Positions 11,530 through 21,944 of a stretch of DNA of 64,000 nt are shown here, in pieces. The position numbers were made by a program, and so were the translations under genes. Origin of the DNA: Aphidius gifuensis. Taxonomy: Eukaryota; Arthropoda; Insecta; Hymenoptera; Braconidae. The stretch covers positions 6,944,001 to 7,008,000 of the forward strand of contig NC_057791.1 in NCBI RefSeq assembly GCF_014905175.1. The letters run 5' to 3'. Every line of letters begins with the position of its first letter. The stretch's first letter is position 1. A model generated the notes under the pieces. The model was not told the DNA's origin. It saw nothing but the letters and a program-made list of their open reading frames with translations, and searched no databases.

Positions 11530-12034
11530 TTTTTGATAGATTATCATAAGGTCTAGGTTTTATTGCTAATTTATCAAAGATTATTTTTATTGATCCTGAT
11601 TGTAAAATTAATTGATTGGTTGCTTTGAATTTTGATTGGTTTGATACTGTTGGTGAGCCTCTGGCGGAATCAACCATCAGACTGACTAACTGGTACATCA
11701 TCTGATCAATCAGTTAACGAATTCATCAACTATTTGCTTAGCCAACTGGTACATCATTTGATTGACCATCTGGTACATCATTTTACTGACCAACTGATAC
11801 ATCAATTGTTTAAATATTTGTCTGACTTTTCGATCAGCCAACTGACTAGCGGATTAACCGGTGGTTGAGTTGATAGATCATATTAATTAATCACTGAATT
11901 CTCATTGAATTCTTGTCATTCCGATTTTTGTGTCCGGAATTTTAGCATAATTAGCTTGTTCTAGAATCGACGGTTGATTATCTAATCGTTTTTCTGGACT
12001 TGATCGATCGGAATCAACTAACTGATTGACCAAA

Positions 12035-13372
12035 ATGGCTGAAGGATCAGTGACGATACCCAAGCGTCGAGGAAGACCTCGAACCAACTCATTAACAAAT
12101 TCAGTTAGCTTAACTGATTCAACTAGTGACTTGGACAACCAATCAACAGTTGATCTTTTTGGTGAAAGAAATCCAGTGAAGGTAACACTTACACAGGCTT
12201 CACCAGTTGCTAACCTGGAACCACCACCTCGACCTGAATCTAACCAGTCCTCTGATATAGACCTGGGAGATTTATTTGCGAATTTGGATGCTCCGGCGGA
12301 TCCACCTTTGTTGGATCAACGCATCACTACTCCAGTAGTAAATCAGTTGCCTTTGACTATGCCACCAATTGATACTTTAGATCTTGGATCTCCGGCTGGT
12401 GTTACAAATCCACCATCATCCAGAGGTAGACCCAAGGGTTCTAAGACTAACCAGTCCAAGTTATCAACACGTGTTTTGCCAAGTACTGAAGATTTTGGAG
12501 TTGGTCTTGGAGGATACAACCTTCGAGAACGAACCAACCTCCGTCGTCCTCTACTTGAACAGCCTCCAGCTAATCCAAGACGTCAGGAATATCCTGATCA
12601 TCTAGTTGATCATCGTCCTCAGCCTCGTCGTCAGGTAATCATTCCTTCGGAGGAAGACCTCCGAATCTCTGAACCTGGACGTTGTAACCCAAATTACTTG
12701 CTCGGGACTCTGTTGAATTGCAACATTCGCTTCACTGGTAAACCAGGTGAAGATGTTGAGGAATTCTTATTCAGAGTAGATCAGACTCGAATGATCACTG
12801 GTGCCACTGATCAGGAAATCCTATCAGCTTTATCCTTTTGCCTTCATGGTGAGGCTTTAACCTGGTTCATGGCTCATACTGAGGTGCTCTTGAACTGGGA
12901 GGTCACCAGACAAGCATTTCGTGGTAGTTTCGCTGACCCAGACTATCAAAGAGCATTACGGGAAGAAATGGATAGACGTACCCAAGTGAATCAGTTCGTC
13001 CCTTCGTCTCTTGCATGTGTGGTCTATTTCAACGTACAGATCCACCTTGGCCAGAAAGTGAACGTGTGCTTTATACTATTCGCAATATGCTACCACCCTA
13101 TCAGCGTCTAATATCATCCAGACGTTTTCCAACTATGCGAGCAGTGGAGGATGAAGCTATACGTCAAGAGTGTATCACAAAAGGTGCTCAGACGCGTAGA
13201 CTTCCTCCTAAACCAGAGCTCTCTTTGTGTCCAAGTTTTGCGTGTCCAAACACACGTAGTAATACATTTACATCATCTAGAAATTCACACCAAGACGACG
13301 TACGGACGCTAGACATTGCATGGTTCTCAACCAGAAAATTTACAACCGGTAACCGAATACTACCTAATATTT
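12035..13372 (+). pseudogene. gag of LTR copy 1, frameshifted and internally deleted
   Basis: Starts at ATG 12035 (MAEGSVTIPKRRGRPR) and parallels the gag of copy 2. The frame is open to 12984, where six bases fewer plus a frame slip remove the GPSES region. A shifted frame carries on from 13015 (CGLFQRTDPPWPESERVLYT). A deletion relative to copy 2 removes its last about 130 codons, including both zinc knuckles. It is a relic. Confidence 0.8.
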
Positions 13373-14090
13373 ATTTGTGTTTTAGATAACAATACTATGT
13401 GCTGCTCAATATGTTCAGGGTGATTCTACTGTACCACACAGGCAAATGCAATCACTGACACATCATCAAGTTAGACTGGAGACGTGTCGGCTGAACCAGC
13501 TTTGCATCAAGTAACAGACTGATAGAATTGGATGTTCCAGATCTACAACACCAAGTTTAGAAACAAGCAGAAAAACAGAAACCAGGTACTTATTGGTTGG
13601 ACGAAGTGATGGAATTCCTGATGGACCAAGTGGTTACCACCAAGTCATCATCCATCACCAGCTTATTATGGATATGGTTAACCATATTAGAGAAGTATTA
13701 CTCCACCAGGTTATCCTGAATGGACTTGTCATCAAACTTATTAATATACTCGTAATGGAAGCTATGAAGGACCTGGATGTCCAAAGCCTTGCAAACCATA
13801 TCACTGTGAGTGTGGAAATCCACACTGCAGAAAACGACATTGTTATTATTAACTGTAATTAGTCGAGGATATCCTTGACTAAAATTCTTACTGAAGATTG
13901 AAGATTCGTTATACTTAGTGTTAACTAGGTTTAATAAAATCTTTCCATATCCTTTCTCATAATTAGTTTTAGTAAATTTTACATGTGTTTTTGGTAGGTT
14001 AAAAATATGTTGCAGGTCATCGTGAAGTACATCTAACAACCAAGAAGGATGTGGGATGCTGTCGTTACTGGAAGAGTCTGGGGAGGAGGC
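13373..14090 (+). other. 3' internal segment of LTR copy 1, unrecognised
   Basis: Follows the 65-bp post-gag segment shared with copy 2. A TTTGTGTTTTAG at about 13375-13387 could be a splice acceptor. One broken frame ends in a Cys/His-rich tail (CPKPCKPYHCECGNPHCRKR, about 13777-13837). No RT, integrase or clear envelope feature is visible. The purine tract at 14071-14089 marks the boundary to the 3' LTR. Confidence 0.4.
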
Positions 14091-15022
14091 TGTAACGATT
14101 CTCGTTGTCTTAAAGGCTAAGCCACATAGACAACGGTTCGACTCTTCAACTAGCGACATCATCAACATCAAGTCACATTAAAATAGGGCAAATCTCTTTT
14201 TGATTTGTAAAATTGAGTAAAATAATTAGTGAGTGAAAACTCGCTCTCTTGTCTCTGAGACGTCAAACTGACTGGACCTCTGTTTTAACCAGTCGTCTGG
14301 CGACGGTGAGTTTAAGGTTATTTTTGTATGTTGAACATGGTGAATCAACCACCATGTGTTACCTTTTGTTTAGCTTTGTTTTGGATGATCAACTCAAGAC
14401 GGATCCTCGAGCTGATCATGATACTTTGATACTTTTGATTATTAGATTTAGTTTATTAATTATTAATCAATTAATATTTTGTTGGACGTGGTCCCCTTTA
14501 GAATAGGATTTTTGAGATAAATATGGATTAGTTTATTTTGTATTTGAGTTACGTTGGCTAAATGAGTTACGTTGATAATTAAGTTTGTTTGATAAATAAA
14601 TATAAAGTAAAATGAATTAATAGTGTTTCTTTTGTTATTATTTTGGAATATTTATTCATTATTATTTTCAGGTAAAATTAATTATAACAGCTTTATCCGG
14701 CCCTTCTACCAAAACCCACACACTGAGCGACCCTGCGGCTTTCCTCTAGATTGCTTGTTTCGGTTGTTTTATTCATTTGTTTGATTGTATTTTGTCCAGG
14801 TATGAATGTGTTTTGAGTGCGAGATTGTGTTATGCCTTTTTCCGGTTTTAAGGTGATTTGAAAACCCCTGATTTTAATTATTACGTTTTTGGATACAAAT
14901 TATTATTATTATTATGTTTGATTATGGGTTTTTTAGCTTTGTTTATTAGAAAGGACAATTTACAGGTAAAATGGCGGTAACAAGCGGTCCGAGAAGATAA
15001 CTGGCAGAAATGTCATGTTACA
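14091..15022 (+). repeat. 3' LTR of copy 1
   Basis: A 932-bp LTR from TGTAACGATT to ATGTTACA. The second half (14690-15022) is nearly identical to 22365-22694 of copy 2, including CCTCTAGATTGCTTGTTTCGG. Imperfect terminal TGTAAC/GTTACA inversion and flanking AATT fix the ends. Confidence 0.85.
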
Positions 15023-15221
15023 AATTATATAAGATTATTTCTAAGAATGATAAGCTAAATTTATTTTATATTTAGTTTATATTTTCTTCAAATATAATGT
15101 AAATTTTAAAAATATTAAAATTGATATTTTAACAACAAAATTGTTTAACAAAAACACAAACAAACAAACAAATATAGTTTACAAGAAAAAATATAGTTTA
15201 GCTAGAAATACATAATTTTTT

Positions 15222-18210
15222 TTATTTTTCTTTTAATGTACTTAATTTTTGAGTGATGGAAGTATTTATTATTCTCGGGTCAACGTTTGGCCATTTTCTT
15301 TTCTCACCATACTTGATTGTATAATCTGAAATAGCATAAGAGTATTAAATGTTTGTCTACTTATACAACTCATTGAATCCCAAGTGGAAAAAATATATTA
15401 AATGGAAATATAAAATAAATTTATTTTATGTTTAGAAAAATTCAGAAAAAATTGAGGAAAAATTTAGAAAAAATTTCAAAAAGATTTAGAAAAAAATATG
15501 AATTAAATTTAAAATATAAATTAAATTTTTTCTAAATTTTTCCGAAATTTTTTCTAAATATAAAGTAAAAATATTTTATATTGCCATTAAATATATTTTT
15601 TTCCACTCGTGAAAGTATTTATAAGACTTACGTAATATTGTTGCCATTGCATTTTTATCCAGAGCTTTTTTTAAGCCTCTACCTGTTCTTGAACATGTAC
15701 TCAAAGCTTCATGTGTAAAAACTCCATCGAGCAAAGCTCTAGCTAGAGATACCTGTGATGTACATGTTTTTTTACATAAATCAATCACAGATTTACTGAT
15801 GAAAACTCCTGAACCTTCTATCAATTCTAATGCATTAGCCTCTCCACGATTAAATCGAAATTGCCATGAATTACTAGATTGTTGATTTATTTGTTCTGTA
15901 ATATTTGTCTGGTGGATTTCGGTGCTGACAAATTGATTTATATTTTTTTGCAATTTCGAAATATCATCATTAACATTAATTTTTAAAATTTTTTCAAGCT
16001 CAAGTCGTTCAATTTGTTCTTCTTCATATAACGATGCAAGAACTGCCTGTCCTTCAGATATTTGAGATAATACCTTTTCTATTTTTTTTTTCTTTGGTCA
16101 TGATTTATTTTATACTTTTTGTAAAAATTGAGCAATAATTTTTGTAAATCTTGTGGCTGTTGAATCAATTGATTATTTTCAATGGTTGGATTAGTTTCAT
16201 TTCCTGACAAAAAAAATGAATCTTGTAATTCGTCATAACCAATTGTAGAAGTTGATCGTTGAGCTTGATTATCTTGTTGTAATTCGTCATCATCAGTTAT
16301 AGAATTTAAACGTCCAGTTTGATTTGGTGAAATTTTTGGTGAATTGAATGAATCACTGACTGACCCAAATGAACTATCCTGTAGAATTTTCAATAAATGT
16401 TTATTGATTAATGTTCATTATGTTAAAATGATAAATATATAAAAAAATCTAAATTAATAATAACAACTTGAACCTGATTACTGAACGTTGGAGAGTCATG
16501 TGTGTTATTGATAGATTTGTTACTCATGTCTGAATCATACAAATTATTAACGAGTGATTGTGGATTATCGTTGCCAGGATATATTTCATCATCAGTTAAA
16601 TCGGACTCATCAATTATTCTGTTGTAAATCCGCTATAAGAATAAACAATTTCTTTAGTATATATTATATACTAAATATAGTATGTACTTATGAAATATAT
16701 AGTATATATTTATAACATTATAATGTTAATTGATAATTTTATTTTAAATCACCTTGTATTTGTATGGCATCAGCTGTTTTGTTTTACTTTCATAATTTGA
16801 AATCTAAAAAAAAAAAAAGTTATCTCAAAATAAACTTAATAAACAATACCAACATTTTTTAGTAATATCAGTAGTTTGTTGTGTTTATTGATAATTCATT
16901 AATTTAAAATAATTATAAAAATTAAACTTTACGTAAATTTATGGTGAATAAAAATATCGTTTCAACAAATATTCATTCTTCTTATAACTTATAGCAATTT
17001 TATTCAAAATAAATATAAAAAATATATAAGACAAAATGTATTTGTATAAGCCCAAGTGAAAAAAATATATTTAATTTATATTTAATGAAAATATAAATTG
17101 AATCAAATGGGTATACAGTATATATAGTACTAGTTTTTTTTTAAATAAATTTCAAATTAAAAATTTTCAATTACCTCTGATGATATTGGTTTTTCATTGG
17201 CGATAATACCAGCATTTTTTACATGTACCATATTGAAATTATTAGACGTTTGTTGCTCGGTTATCTGGTTATCTGCGACCTAATGTTTAAAAAAAAATAT
17301 TTGAAATTAATTGAAATTAATATAAAGAGATAGTAATAATAATATATAGTGTGTATATTAGGGTGTTTTTTTTTTTTCGATATTTTTTTTTCTCTTCACT
17401 CATCTTTATACAAGTTCATACAACTCTAAATCATGCCCAGAAAAAATTTGAACTCAATTGAAAAATATTTAGAGGTGGTTCAGGAGTCATTTGTTTTTTC
17501 CATTTGATTAACATGGGGTTAATACACTTCATTCACTTTTTATTTCATCAGGTTTTTTTCGACCGTTCAAGTTCACGTTGGTCTCATTTGATAGAGTATA
17601 AATTCTATAGCATATAATATTCATAGTTTTGATCATTTACAATTTTGTTTTTCAGAAAAATTGTAAATACTACCTTATTTCACTATTTTTTTAAATTGTA
17701 AATGATCAAAACTATGAATATTATATGCTATAGAATTTAATACTCTATCAAATGAGACCAACGTGAACTTGAACGGTCGAAATTTAAAGCCTCCATGATC
17801 AAAATAGTGAATGAAGTGTATTAACCCCATGTTAATCAAATGGAAAAAACAAATGACCCCTGAACCACCTCTAAATATTTTTCAATTGAGTTCAAATTTT
17901 TTCTGGGCATGATTTAGAGTTGTATGAACTTGTATAAAGATGAGTGAAGAGAAAAAAAAATATCGAAAAAAAAAAAACACCCTAGTGTATATATAATGTA
18001 ACAGAAAATATATACGTCATTTTTTTTATGTTGATTATTTAAAATACCCTGAGTAATTGCTACCGTTGCTCGATCAATGGGTTTCTGAAAAAACGTGGTG
18101 TGATTATAATACAGAAAGAAAGAGGTAGGTTATAACTAATGTTACTAAAAAACTTTTTTTACATTTGATTTTTTTTTTATTGCTTTTTTATTTTTTGGTT
18201 TAGATATCAT
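15222..18210 (-). CDS. BEN-domain protein gene, seven exons, one frameshift
   Basis: Spliced minus-strand model with GT-AG sites and consistent phase: 18210-18163 (ATG), 18084-18048, 17272-17175, 16803-16753, 16632-16474, 16378-15632 and 15325-15222 (TAA), about 414 codons. The N-terminus is Lys-rich (MISKPKNKKAIKKKSN), the middle acidic and Ser/Asn-rich, then a short helical/coiled segment (QISEGQAVLASLYEEEQ), then a C-terminal BEN domain spanning exons 6-7 (ELIEGSGVFISKSV, SLARALLDGVFTHEALS, LDKNAMATIL). The sole defect is a missing base in the A10 run at 16082-16091, which brings TAG into frame. BEN domains bind DNA and act in nuclear repression; which target is unknown. Two MITEs lie in its introns. 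It sits inside the Polinton boundaries. Confidence 0.7.
15379..15611. mobile_element. CCCAAGTGG MITE in last BEN-gene intron
   Basis: Starts CCCAAGTGGAAAAAATATAT, ends ATATATTTTTTTCCACTCGTG, and is largely palindromic (GAAAAAATTTAGAAA-type arms). It lies wholly within intron 6 of the BEN gene (15326-15631), so it does not break coding. Confidence 0.75.
17051..17135. mobile_element. Half copy of the CCCAAGTGG MITE
   Basis: CCCAAGTGAAAAAAATATAT followed by TTTATATTTAATG without the matching right arm. It lies in intron 3 of the BEN gene. Confidence 0.6.
17361..17982. mobile_element. 622-bp full-length palindromic MITE, TA-flanked
   Basis: GGGTG...CACCC ends flanked by TA (17359-17360 and 17983-17984). 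The two arms, about 285 bp each, are almost exact reverse complements (for example TTCAAGTTCACGTTGGTCTC and GAGACCAACGTGAACTTGAA), so nearly the whole element can fold back. The TA duplication fits Tc1/mariner-type mobilisation. It lies in intron 2 of the BEN gene. Confidence 0.85.
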
Positions 18211-18854
18211 GTTTTTTTTCTTTTTGATCACTCCAAGTTTGTTTGTTGTTTAAAAGTGAAATTAATTATTAAGAATTGTGCCAATATATAAAGAAGATAT
18301 TGTACTACAGTGGTTACGAAAGAATAAGGTATATAAAATTAATTATTCACTAGTATTCGTTTTGACTTGTCTGGACAACCAAGCAGTCAAAAATCCATTG
18401 TCAAAACCGGCTTTATAAAGTTGGCATTAGGTTAATTATATTGTTTAATTATTTATTATCGTGAATTTATTATTGTCATCCTGATTAATTAGTAAATTAT
18501 TAATTAAACCGGCGTTTTATATTTTTTTTCTTTGTGCGCGTCGACAGGCCCATGCGGGTTTAGACCTGTTGAGTAATACTTAGACTTCTCTCTCTTACAC
18601 ACGCGTAGTATTGGGGGAAAATAAAATCCTTTGTGTGTAGCTTAGCAACAGAGGAAAATCCTTTGTCTCTGTTTGTCTTGTTAAAATTTATTCAGGTCAT
18701 CCTAGAATAACTTTTATTGCTAATAATTATTTATTTATAAATTTTTATATTTTGTATAACAATATAATATTAAATTAAGTTGAAGAAAATTGGTAAATTC
18801 AGTAAATAACGGCCGATCCAATATTTCCTTTGTGAATAGATAATATTACGCAAT

Positions 18855-19705
18855 ACTTGGTCGATCCAGTATTTCTCTTGGTTCTCTTAATAAATTATCG
18901 TGGTTCCTGGATGACCCAGGTCCAGTCTTGTTTATCAATTGACTTCACTTGATCTTGGTCAATCCAAGATTTAGTTAGTTAAACTCTCGTGTTATTGGTT
19001 GATCCAAGAAGTGATACGTGGTGCTTGGTCGACCCAGGTCCAGTCTTCTTGGATTCACCTGGTACACATTTGATCTAAAGTCTAGGCTATTGTATTCACG
19101 TGATTCCTGGACGAACCAGGTTCAGATACATTGAATTTAATTGGTTGTTGTTGAATCCAGGACTTGGATAATTTAAATTACGTGTTGCTTGGTTGATCCA
19201 GCACTTTCTTTGTCTAAGCTATTATAATTACGTAGACACTGGACGATCCAGGTCTTTTTCTTTGTTATATAATTAATTCTTATCATCTTGGTTGATCCGA
19301 GATTCGATATATCATAAAAACTTACGAGTAGCTGGTCGATCCAGTACTAGGCTTGACGAATCAGAGAATCCGTGGTATCTGGACGATCCAGGACCTCTTG
19401 TGTCTCTCATATTATTAGTATTTGATCTTGACTAATCCAGGATCCAGTTCGATCAATAGATTTACTGGGTACTTGGTCGAACCAAGTCTAGACTTATTGG
19501 AATCTCGTGGTATCTGGTCAACCCAGGTCCAGACTTATTAAATCCACGTGGTAGTGTTAAGTCTCAGGTTAGTGTTTGATCATTGGATTCACTTGGTACC
19601 CGGCTAAACCAGGACCTATTGGTGATAAATCCCATTGATCATTAACTAGTCTAACTCGTGGTATTTAATTAATTGGCTTTGAATGTAGATCTTGGTCGAT
19701 CCGAG
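18855..19705 (+). repeat. Array of about 14 small hairpins in the LTR-element leader
   Basis: Units share a 4-6-bp stem around a 5-nt centre. Examples are CCTGGATGACCCAGG (18906-18920), CTTGGTCAATCCAAG (18954-18968), CTTGGTCGACCCAGG (19024-19038), CCTGGACGAACCAGG (19106-19120), CTGGACGATCCAG (19239-19251), CTTGGTTGATCCGAG (19287-19301), CTGGTCGATCCAG (19332-19344), ACTTGGTCGAACCAAGT (19471-19487), CTGGTCAACCCAG (19514-19526) and CTTGGTCGATCCGAG (19691-19705). Stems change on both sides together (CTTGG/CCAAG, CCTGG/CCAGG) or to G-U pairs. Spacing is about 50-80 bp within a degenerate repeat. The array lies upstream of gag, where packaging or translation signals are usual. The function is inferred, not shown. 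Confidence 0.8.
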
Positions 19706-19854
19706 TTCTTGATAGATTATCATAGGGTCTAGATTTTATTGCTAATTTATCAAAGATTATTTCTATTGATCCTGATTACAAAATTATATAATTGGTTGCT
19801 TCGAATTTTGATTGGCTTGATATTGTTCGTGAGTCTTGGCGGAATCAACCATCA

Positions 19855-20000
19855 GACTGACAAACCAGTACATCATTTGACTGACCAACTGGTACATCAT
19901 CTGATCAATCAATTAACGAATTCATCAACCATTTGATTAGCCAACTGGTACATCATTTGATTGACCATCTGGTACATCATTTGACTGACCAATCGATACA
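19855..20000 (+). repeat. Tandem CTGGTACATCATTTGA units before gag
   Basis: About five degenerate 24-33-bp units built on GACCAACTGGTACATCATTTG. The same units occur in copy 1 at 11665-11800. They lie between the hairpin array and the gag ATG. Confidence 0.75.
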
Positions 20001-20219
20001 TCAATTGTTTAAATATTTGTCTGACTTTTCAATCAGCCAACTGACTAGCGGATTAACCGGTGGTTGAGTTGATAGATCATATTAATTAATCACTGACTTT
20101 TCTATTGAATTTTTGTGTCCTGAATTTTAGCACAATTAGTTTGCCCTAGAATCGACGGTTGATTATCTAATCGGTTTTCTGGATTTGATCAATCGGAATC
20201 AACTAACTGATTGACCAAA

Positions 20220-21875
20220 ATGGCTGAAGGATCAGTGACGATACCCAAGCGTCGAGGAAGACCTCGAACCAACTTATTAACAAATTCAGTTAGCTTAACT
20301 GATTCAACTAGTGACTTGGACAACCAACCAACAGTTGATCTTTTTGGTGAAAGAAATCCAGTGAAGGTAACACTTACACAGGCTTCACCTGAAGAACCAG
20401 TTGCTAACCTAGAACCACCACCTCGACCTGAATCTAACCAGTCCTCTGATATAGACCTGGGAGATTTATTTGCGAATTTGGATGCTCCGGCGGATCCACC
20501 TTTGTTGGATCAACGCATCACTACTCCAGTAGTAAATCAGTTGCCTTTGACTATGCCACCAATTGATACTTTAGATCTTGGATCTCCGGCTGGTGTTACA
20601 AATCCACCATCATCCAGAGGTAGACCCAAGGGTTCTAAGACTAACCAGTCCAAATTATCAACACGTATTTTGTCAAATCTTGAGGATAACACAGGTGGTC
20701 TTGGAGGATATAACCTTCGAGAAAGAGCCAACCTACGTCGTCCTCTACCTGAACAACCACCAGCTAATACAAGACGCCAGGAATATCCTGACCATTTAGT
20801 CGATTCTCGTCCCCAGCCTCGTCGTCAGGTAATCATTCCTTCGGAGGAAGACCTCCGAATCTCTGAACCTGGACGTTGTAACCCAAATTACTTGCTCAGG
20901 ACTCTGTTGAGTTGTAATCTTCGCTTCACTGGTAAACCAGGTGAAGATGTTGAGGAATTCTTATTCAGAGTAGATCAGACTCGAATGATCACTGGTGCCA
21001 CTGATCAGGAAATCCTATCAGCTTTATCCTTTTGCCTTCATTGTGAGGCTTTAACCTGGTTCGTGACTCATCCTGAGGAGTTCTTGAACTGGGAGGTCAC
21101 CAGACAAGCATTTCGTGGTAGTTTTGCTGACCCAGACTATCAAAGAGCATTACGGGAAGAAATAGATAGGCGTACCCAAGGCCCAAGTGAATCAGTTCGT
21201 CACTTTGTCTCTTGCATGCGTGGTCTATTTCAACGTACAGATCCACCTTGGTCAGAAAGTGAACGTGTGCTTTATACTATTCGCAATATGCTACCATCTT
21301 ATCAGCGTCTTATATCTGAAGCTATACGTCAAGAGTGTATCACAAAAGGTGCTCAGACGCGGAGACTTCCTCCTAAACCAGAGCTCTCTTTGTGTCCAAG
21401 TTTCGCGTGTCCAAACACACGTAATAATACATTTACATCATCTAGAAATTCACACCAAGACGACGTACGGGCTCTATCCGAGGAGGAAGACCTTCATGAT
21501 TGGAGTATCATCCGTACAGCAGAGAAAAACCTCGAGCTACATGTTCTTAGACGTGAGACGGATCGAAACCGTGAACGACCTGAATTGTCAAAAATACCGC
21601 GTAAAGTAGATCGGGGAGTACAGTTTTCACCACTTGAAACTCCGGTACTTTTGCCTAGAAGATTTAGTCGTGATCAGTCATCAACTCCAGATCTTGCTTC
21701 TCCACCAGGGCGTGCTGACCGTTCAGGTGGTAATGAAGTTGAGTGTTGGAACTGTGATACTCGTGGACATACCCATCATGACTGCCAGGAACCACGGCGT
21801 CGCTTTTGCTATCGCTGTAGGAAACCAGGCGTCACGACAGCGTCTTGTACATATTGTAATCCTATGCAACGCTAG
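20220..21875 (+). CDS. gag: Gag polyprotein with AT-hooks and zinc knuckles
   Basis: ATG at 20220 gives about 551 residues. An AT-hook-like KRRGRPR lies at residues 10-16 and a second (SRGRPKGSK) near residue 132. The Gag/capsid-like helical region FTGKPGEDVEEFL...FRGSFADPDYQRALREE spans about residues 236-330. A first CCHC knuckle (CWNC-x4-H-x4-C) is near residue 508. A second Cys pair CYRC with Val where His is expected (CYRCRKPGVTTASC) is near residue 530. Expected role is assembly and RNA packaging of a retrotransposon particle. AT-hooks in Gag are unusual and might tether the complex to chromatin (inference). No pol follows. An upstream in-frame TTG at 20211 is unlikely to be the start. 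Confidence 0.85.
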   Translation: MAEGSVTIPKRRGRPRTNLLTNSVSLTDSTSDLDNQPTVDLFGERNPVKVTLTQASPEEPVANLEPPPRPESNQSSDIDLGDLFANLDAPADPPLLDQRITTPVVNQLPLTMPPIDTLDLGSPAGVTNPPSSRGRPKGSKTNQSKLSTRILSNLEDNTGGLGGYNLRERANLRRPLPEQPPANTRRQEYPDHLVDSRPQPRRQVIIPSEEDLRISEPGRCNPNYLLRTLLSCNLRFTGKPGEDVEEFLFRVDQTRMITGATDQEILSALSFCLHCEALTWFVTHPEEFLNWEVTRQAFRGSFADPDYQRALREEIDRRTQGPSESVRHFVSCMRGLFQRTDPPWSESERVLYTIRNMLPSYQRLISEAIRQECITKGAQTRRLPPKPELSLCPSFACPNTRNNTFTSSRNSHQDDVRALSEEEDLHDWSIIRTAEKNLELHVLRRETDRNRERPELSKIPRKVDRGVQFSPLETPVLLPRRFSRDQSSTPDLASPPGRADRSGGNEVECWNCDTRGHTHHDCQEPRRRFCYRCRKPGVTTASCTYCNPMQR

Positions 21876-21944
21876 ACATTGCATGGTTCTCAACCAGAAA
21901 ATTTACAACCAGTAACCGAATACTACCTAATATTGTAATCTTGT

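Larger units (their letters stand above)
10905..15022 (+). mobile_element. LTR retrotransposon copy 1 (gag-only, pol deleted)
   Basis: Starts TGTAACGATTCTCG and ends CATGTTACA, with a 4-bp duplication AATT at 10901-10904 and 15023-15026. The full 3' LTR is 14091-15022, preceded by a purine-rich tract GAAGAGTCTGGGGAGGAGG (14071-14089). The 5' LTR keeps only its first about 210 bp. A hairpin-rich leader, a broken gag and a 3' segment follow. No protease, RT or integrase coding is present, so it is a defective copy. A 4-bp duplication with TG...CA ends suits a Ty3/Gypsy-type integrase, but without pol the superfamily is not proved. Confidence 0.85.

Noticed and set aside
13655..14171. Minus-strand frames of 61 and 157 codons in LTR copy 1
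   Set aside because: Antisense to the element and partly in its LTR; no domain.
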